A stretch of DNA of 47,612 bases from Atkinsonella hypoxylon (Eukaryota; Ascomycota; Sordariomycetes; Hypocreales; Clavicipitaceae). Below the pieces are notes generated by a model. That model was not told where the DNA came from and made no database searches. It saw only the letters and a list, made by a program, of their open reading frames with translations. The position numbers were made by a program, and so were the translations under genes. Shown piece by piece: positions 42,973 to 47,612 of this stretch; the first letter of the stretch is position 1; every line of letters begins with the position of its first letter. The stretch lies in assembly GCA_000729835.1 (NCBI GenBank), contig JFHB01000230.1, positions 1 to 47,612 on the forward strand, written 5' to 3'.

Positions 42973-44700
42973 GATTGTCTCTAGCTGAGCTATCTGGTAT
43001 GTGAGCGACGTGATTGACAGAAAATCTAGCACGACATCGGCGATTCGATCGGTCGCCAACACACAGAGATGCACGACCAGCTCTTGAACCACAATGTCAG
43101 CTGTCCATGCCGAAAGACGGCAGATTCCAAGCTTGGATCGATAACAATGTAATGGTGCAATGAATAAAGATAAAGAGCTAAGTAAAGAAGACAGAACAAA
43201 TAAAACGAGAAAGAAATACATACTCAGTGGGAAGCAGCAACAGGCAAGCGTATGACATGCGGTCTGGTCGGTTGGCCTCAATGCAGAATTGCTGCGCGTG
43301 ACATGCTGGACTAAACTTTTCGTAACTTTATCGCAAGTATTCCGTAGCAGACTGGACATCAAAACTCAAGCCCCTCGTGAGTTCGACTCGATGGGCAGGT
43401 TGCATTAGATATTTACCTAATAAGTAGGGAGCGTACGGAGTATTGCAACCAAAGATATAATATGACATATGACAAGGAAATCGGCTCGCGACGCCTGTCG
43501 GACATACCGATCGGCTCGTATCTATGAAGAGAGCGTTACGCCCCAAAGGATCTGGTTACCAGGATGACGCTAAATTCAGCCACCGGGTTCAAGGGTGCAG
43601 GAATATCGCTCTCACATTCCAGAGTGCACGAGAGGGGGTCTTTGGAATGGCATCACGCTGAGATAAGCAATGGCGAGATTGAGCGCTTACCTCATAAATG
43701 CCTTTAATTGTAGCTTCATCGAAAAAAAAAAAATCGAATTGAATTGAATTGAATTAAAACCCGCTTACTAATTAAAAACGTGTACTTGACCTTTGGCATA
43801 CGCCACGTGCAAAGCGACCAAGTGACATTCCACCAACTTCCAACAGGCAAAGTTGTTAATAGTCACATCTCATTGACATGGTTTGGCTCGCCGCATGACT
43901 GTGGCTCTGCTCAGAGCAGTACGACGTGATTGATGGAACGGACCATGCACATTTGACATGTCAATCAAAACCGTGTGATGGGAAATATGCATTATTAATC
44001 TAGAAATTGTTGCCGACAAGACTACGAGTCGAGTCTGTGCCGACAGCAATATCGGCCCAATCGGTACTTGTTCTCCACACCCACGATTGAGGTTACTGTT
44101 ATTCATTACTAACGGGCCCACTCTTAACCCCGCTTTCTACGCAGCTGCCCCTCGATTTTGCTGGTTCACTCCTCTCTCTATAATTTACACATGAACATAT
44201 CAATTAGCCTAGATCAAACTGAGACGTCCGTAGGGCAATTCGCCCGAGATAGCAATTTTCAGCCGCCCGAATAGCAATACCCCACACCAACATTGCCCGT
44301 CACACAACCCCACTGGACCCTTAGGGATAGTCAAGTGTCGCCGCGAGTCTGTGGCCAATACGGTCTCAACTTGACCTTCGCATCACAGATCCACCTCTTT
44401 TGTAATGAATGTTCCAATTCGATATAATTAAGAGTAGCAAGAGAGCTTAAGGCTCTACAAACTACATGTAATTTAAATTATATCCTTAAGTCATGGGGGC
44501 GTTGATTTATCCCATCTGCTTATAGGTCTCTTGCGAGAGCTTCTTCCTCTTGGGCTTCCGTAATGCTTCACTCCCTTAGCGAAATATAAATGCGTCAGTA
44601 AATGGTAGGTGGTCTTATTATCCCGCACCAATGAGATAATATGAAGCGCCTGAAATGGAAAAAAAATAATCGCCAATCGAAGAATGGATTTGTAGGAAAA
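42973..44700. other. Upstream region of the Zn2Cys6 gene, no other gene seen
   Basis: This 1.7-kb stretch has a probable 5' leader near 42973-43360 with several short ATG-initiated frames. An A-run and a (GAATT)n microsatellite lie at 43721-43755. No domain-bearing frame was found. Confidence 0.5.
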
Positions 44701-44784
44701 GCCCGATGCGGGGGTCGAACCCGCAACCTTGAGATTTCGTGTACTCATAAGAGTCTCACGCTCTACCGATTGAGCTAACCGGGC
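44701..44784 (-). tRNA. tRNA-Lys (anticodon CUU) with a 12-nt intron
   Basis: The reverse complement folds as a full cloverleaf. The acceptor stem is GCCCGGT/ATCGGGC, the D stem GCTC/GAGC, the anticodon stem TGAGA/TCTCA with loop CTCTTAA, and the T arm GCGGG-TTCGACC-CCCGC. The anticodon is CTT. An insertion of 12 nt (TGAGTACACGAA) lies one base 3' of the anticodon, the canonical tRNA intron site. GGTTCGACC serves as the B box. CCA is not encoded. Confidence 0.96.
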
Positions 44785-46271
44785 CAACTCACGGTTGGTG
44801 GTCGTTGACAAGCAAGGTCTTTATTATGCATTATATTCCTTATGTGTAATTTGCGGCGCAACAGAGGTCAATAACGTGAGTACCTTGTTGTTAGATGGCC
44901 AACCTATATTTCGAAAAGTCATAAAGAATGAAAGCGTCGACATTTTGGGCCATATGTCATCGACGAGCATTGCTATAACTCATAGCAGAGATGTAGCTAT
45001 GGCAGGGAAACTAGTTCCCTTTCGAAGGGTGACCTAGTTGCTTTCCATTTCATTTTATGTATTTCTGACGGGTAATTGATATTGCTGCCAGTCGCTAGTC
45101 TCCATCTTCCCGTAGGAGAACAATTAGACCGAAGCTGGTCATTTTTCCTGTAATTTTAGTCAGTAGTGCCTGATATAGTATACTTGACTATAAGGGCTGA
45201 GCGCATCAACTAAGTTTGTTTATCAACGTTATCAGATCCTAGATGGCGTTGCTCTTGGGTTCGTCACCCTCTACCCCTTTTAACTTACTAGAACGAGCGT
45301 CTTTTCTATTTTTCTGTGTCGAGCGCATCGACATCCCCGCACAAAGTTACCCCTCCTTGAACCCGAGCAGACTCCACCCTGGTATCTTAACCCCACAACC
45401 CGAGTCGGCTCGGGCGCGTAACCTCGTGTGATCTTCCTTCGGTAGGCGTTCCACGCTAATAAATAACACGTTGAGGCTAGTCCTAAAGAGAATAGATTAG
45501 CAGTAATAATTCTAGTAACACCTTAAATTTAACCATAGCGATGTATTATAATTCTTCCAGGAAGCAACAGCAAGGGCCTCGTGGCCAGCTTCGCAATAAC
45601 TGCGATCGTGTTAGCATTCCGTTGATTTCTGGTTGGCTAGAATTTGCTTGAATTAGGATTGCCTCTCGCCAAATTGAAGAATTGAGTCTCCAGCGGATAC
45701 AACATCTGGTAGAAACAATATATAGCAAAATTCACAACCAGAGAAGCTTAGATCATTATTCAGCTTGCCTTGTACGCCCCGAGCTCCACTCGTTCGGCGC
45801 TTTAGGGACCCTTCTTGATCTCCAAACATCTCTGCATGCCCTTGTGGATAGTCATTCTTCCCTGGTAATCGATGAAAAGGTAGGAAACGTGTTACCGTCT
45901 GATTGGTGACCAACGCCATTGAGCTATCACGTGCAGGAATGAAGCACTCGAAACATTTTGGAAGTTGCGAGAATAAGATCGTCGTCCCACAGAGCCGCAT
46001 TCAGACAAATTGTAGTCTGTAGTAGTGTGGGCTCGCTCCTACTATAATCCGAGCACATGGCTCGTGCAGGCCCCGATTGGCTGTACACAGCTATGTACCG
46101 CCGATAAGTCGCTATCATCACGTGAGGGCTTACTCGCTTGCCATAGGGTTTCTCACCCCACAGATTGATTGGGATTTTCTTGCCTGAAAAGACTAGACAA
46201 GTTCACGACGGCATCCGGGAACTCAGGCAGATTTTCGATCAACGAACTAACGCCACAACCAAACCGACACA
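44785..46271. other. Intergenic region between tRNA-Lys and rpl23
   Basis: 1.5 kb with only short frames lacking domains. A palindrome, CCGAGTCGGCTCGG, occurs near 45400. The final few hundred bases upstream of 46272 should be the ribosomal-protein promoter. No gene is called. Confidence 0.5.
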
Positions 46272-47347
46272 ATGGCCAAGATCTCGTAAGTAATGCCTTA
46301 TCGGAACAATTTGTCCAGGTATCTCGAAAGTGAATCAGCAACATACAAGACGAGGTGTCCTTGTTTTCCGCCGAACTCCAGCCGCAAACGTGTTGGCACA
46401 GCTTACGGCACATGGCTCGGCTGCAATGGGGGAAAGTCATGTATAGAGCGATCGCGCGACTCGAAAAATTCGAAATTTGCCAACGCTCGGTCGCTTTTTC
46501 GCCTCAACCTCGCAATCGGCAATTTAGCGACATGCGCGATCTCTTTCGGGATACCTTGCACAAACGCGTACCCATACCTCACTACCGCTCCTTTGGCTGA
46601 CTGGTTTTTTTTTTCTTTTTTTTTCTTGTACAGGCGTGGTGCCCCTGGTGGCAAGCTCAAGATGACACTGGGTCTCCCTGTGTACGTTTTCCCCGAACCA
46701 ATGAGTGGGATCGAAGTCGGAACGACCTACAACTGGAGCGGCCACGGAAAACTAACAAACTGCAAATAGTGGTGCCGTCATGAACTGCGCCGACAACTCC
46801 GGTGCCCGTAACTTGTACATCATCTCCGTCAAGGGTATCGGTGCTCGTCTGAACCGTCTGCCCGCCGGTGGCGTCGGTGACATGGTCATGGCCACCGTCA
46901 AGAAGGGAAAGCCCGAGCTGCGAAAGAAGGTCCACCCCGCTGTTATCGTCAGACAATCCAAGCCTTGGAAGCGATTCGACGGTGTGTTCCTGTACTTTGA
47001 GGACAACGCCGGTGTCGTACGTATCTCTGCCAACACGTAGACTTCGCTTTGTCCAGCCAGCGTGCAAGCCTGCCCTCTTTGCCATCGATTGGACTGTTCC
47101 GACGGCATGCTTCCTCTCGGCGACAATGGAAACTGCGAATTCTCACCCTCTGCCAAGCCAGAAACGTAGCTAACGTATCACAGATTGTCAATCCCAAGGG
47201 TGAAATGAAGGGCTCTGCCATCACCGGCCCTGTTGGCAAGGAAGCTGCCGAGCTGTGGCCCGTAAGTTTTGCTCTCAATCACACAGCGGACAAAAGCTTC
47301 TAACTACCGCACAGCGTATTGCCTCCAACTCTGGTGTCGTCATGTAA
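46272..47347 (+). CDS. rpl23: 60S ribosomal protein L23 (uL14)
   Basis: Five exons, 46272-46285, 46634-46681, 46770-47016, 47184-47261 and 47315-47347, give 139 aa, the family length. The protein reads MAKISRGAPGGKLKMTLGLP, then GAVMNCADNSGARNLYIISV, PAGGVGDMVMATVKKGKPEL and KEAAELWPRIASNSGVVM, all diagnostic of uL14. All four introns are GT-AG and keep frame: 348, 88, 167 and 53 bp. The long first intron after a 14-nt coding exon is typical of fungal ribosomal protein genes. It acts in the cytoplasmic large subunit at the subunit interface. Confidence 0.96.
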
Positions 47348-47612
47348 ACAGGTTCTTTCCGAAGAATTAAAAAAAGAAAAGCGTGAATTTAGAGCGGAAA
47401 GGTTGGCGGTTTGAAGAGGAACCAAGGATGGGGGAAAAGGGGATTGAAACAAGAACGCAATCGTTTGTGTCCCACTAGGCGATCTATAGTACATCGATGA
47501 CCCTCTTTGCTTTCCCTCGGACGAACGTATGAGGGAATGCTGATTTTTTTTTTCCTTTTTCTATTTTTTTCTTTGTCCTGATGCAATGCCCGGTATGGAG
47601 TCATCCCTTACG
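47348..47612. other. 3' flank of rpl23
   Basis: 265 bp to the window end, holding the rpl23 3' untranslated region with T-rich tracts near 47544-47573. No other gene is seen. Confidence 0.5.

Noticed and set aside
42973..43362. In-frame 130-residue N-terminal extension of the Zn2Cys6 factor
   Set aside because: The extension is hydrophobic and Leu/Ser-rich with no relation to this family. The MTTMTNGF start gives a normal Ser-rich leader before the zinc cluster, so the extension is more likely 5' leader.
44491..44811. 106-residue minus-strand reading frame
   Set aside because: It runs through the tRNA-Lys gene. The apparent protein is a translation of the tRNA and its flanks.
1..47612. CRISPR arrays, prokaryotic operons or viral genes
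   Set aside because: No regularly spaced repeats or such genes were seen. Introns, the tRNA intron and the gene content show nuclear fungal DNA.

Overview
The window is genomic DNA of a filamentous ascomycete, most likely a sordariomycete and plausibly hypocrealean. The reasons are short GT-AG introns (54-130 bp) with CTAAC/CTGAY-like branch points, a fungal Zn2Cys6 factor and a fungal P450, fungal-type SLX4, NEJ1 and cactin, and an AT-rich block of mobile DNA whose changes look like repeat-induced point mutation (RIP: C:G to T:A, preferentially at CpA/TpG). No species was assigned.

Region 1 (1-10.8 kb) is RIP-degraded transposon DNA. It holds a complete but dead Ty1/copia element (838-9630) bounded by ATTAT duplications. 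Both LTRs, a primer-binding site complementary to the initiator tRNA-Met anticodon arm, a polypurine tract and one long gag-pol frame can still be read. A solo LTR of the same family sits inside pol (5537-6230, duplication GTTCT). A different, GC-richer solo LTR sits inside the 3' LTR (9196-9438, duplication GCGCT). A degraded Fot1/pogo-like transposase tail follows near 10.14-10.72 kb.

Region 2 (11-19.3 kb) is an accessory zone. It starts with a Nudix hydrolase gene (minus). A foldback element and copies of an ~80-bp dispersed repeat follow. Then come a wax-synthase-like MBOAT acyltransferase (plus) and a cytochrome P450 (minus) with an in-frame stop. The acyltransferase/P450 island is bracketed by two direct copies of a short repeat (12572-12644 and 18820-18871).

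Region 3 (19.3-28.2 kb) is conserved, dense and rich in DNA repair genes: slx4 (minus), ribosomal protein eS21 (plus), a class I CPD photolyase (minus) and the end-joining factor nej1/XLF (plus). slx4/eS21 and photolyase/nej1 are divergent pairs sharing promoter regions.

Region 4 (28.2-34.1 kb) is a 5.9-kb interval between convergent genes. No convincing protein gene was found there, but it has many microsatellites and homopolymer tracts.

Region 5 (34-47.6 kb) contains a forkhead transcription factor (minus), cactin (minus, with two tiny 3' exons), a Zn2Cys6 regulator (minus), an intron-containing tRNA-Lys(CUU) (minus) and ribosomal protein uL14/L23 (plus, five exons). No single new multi-gene system was identified. 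The most informative signals are the datable nesting of retroelements, the broken P450 in a repeat-bracketed island, the cluster of repair genes and the unexplained 5.9-kb desert.
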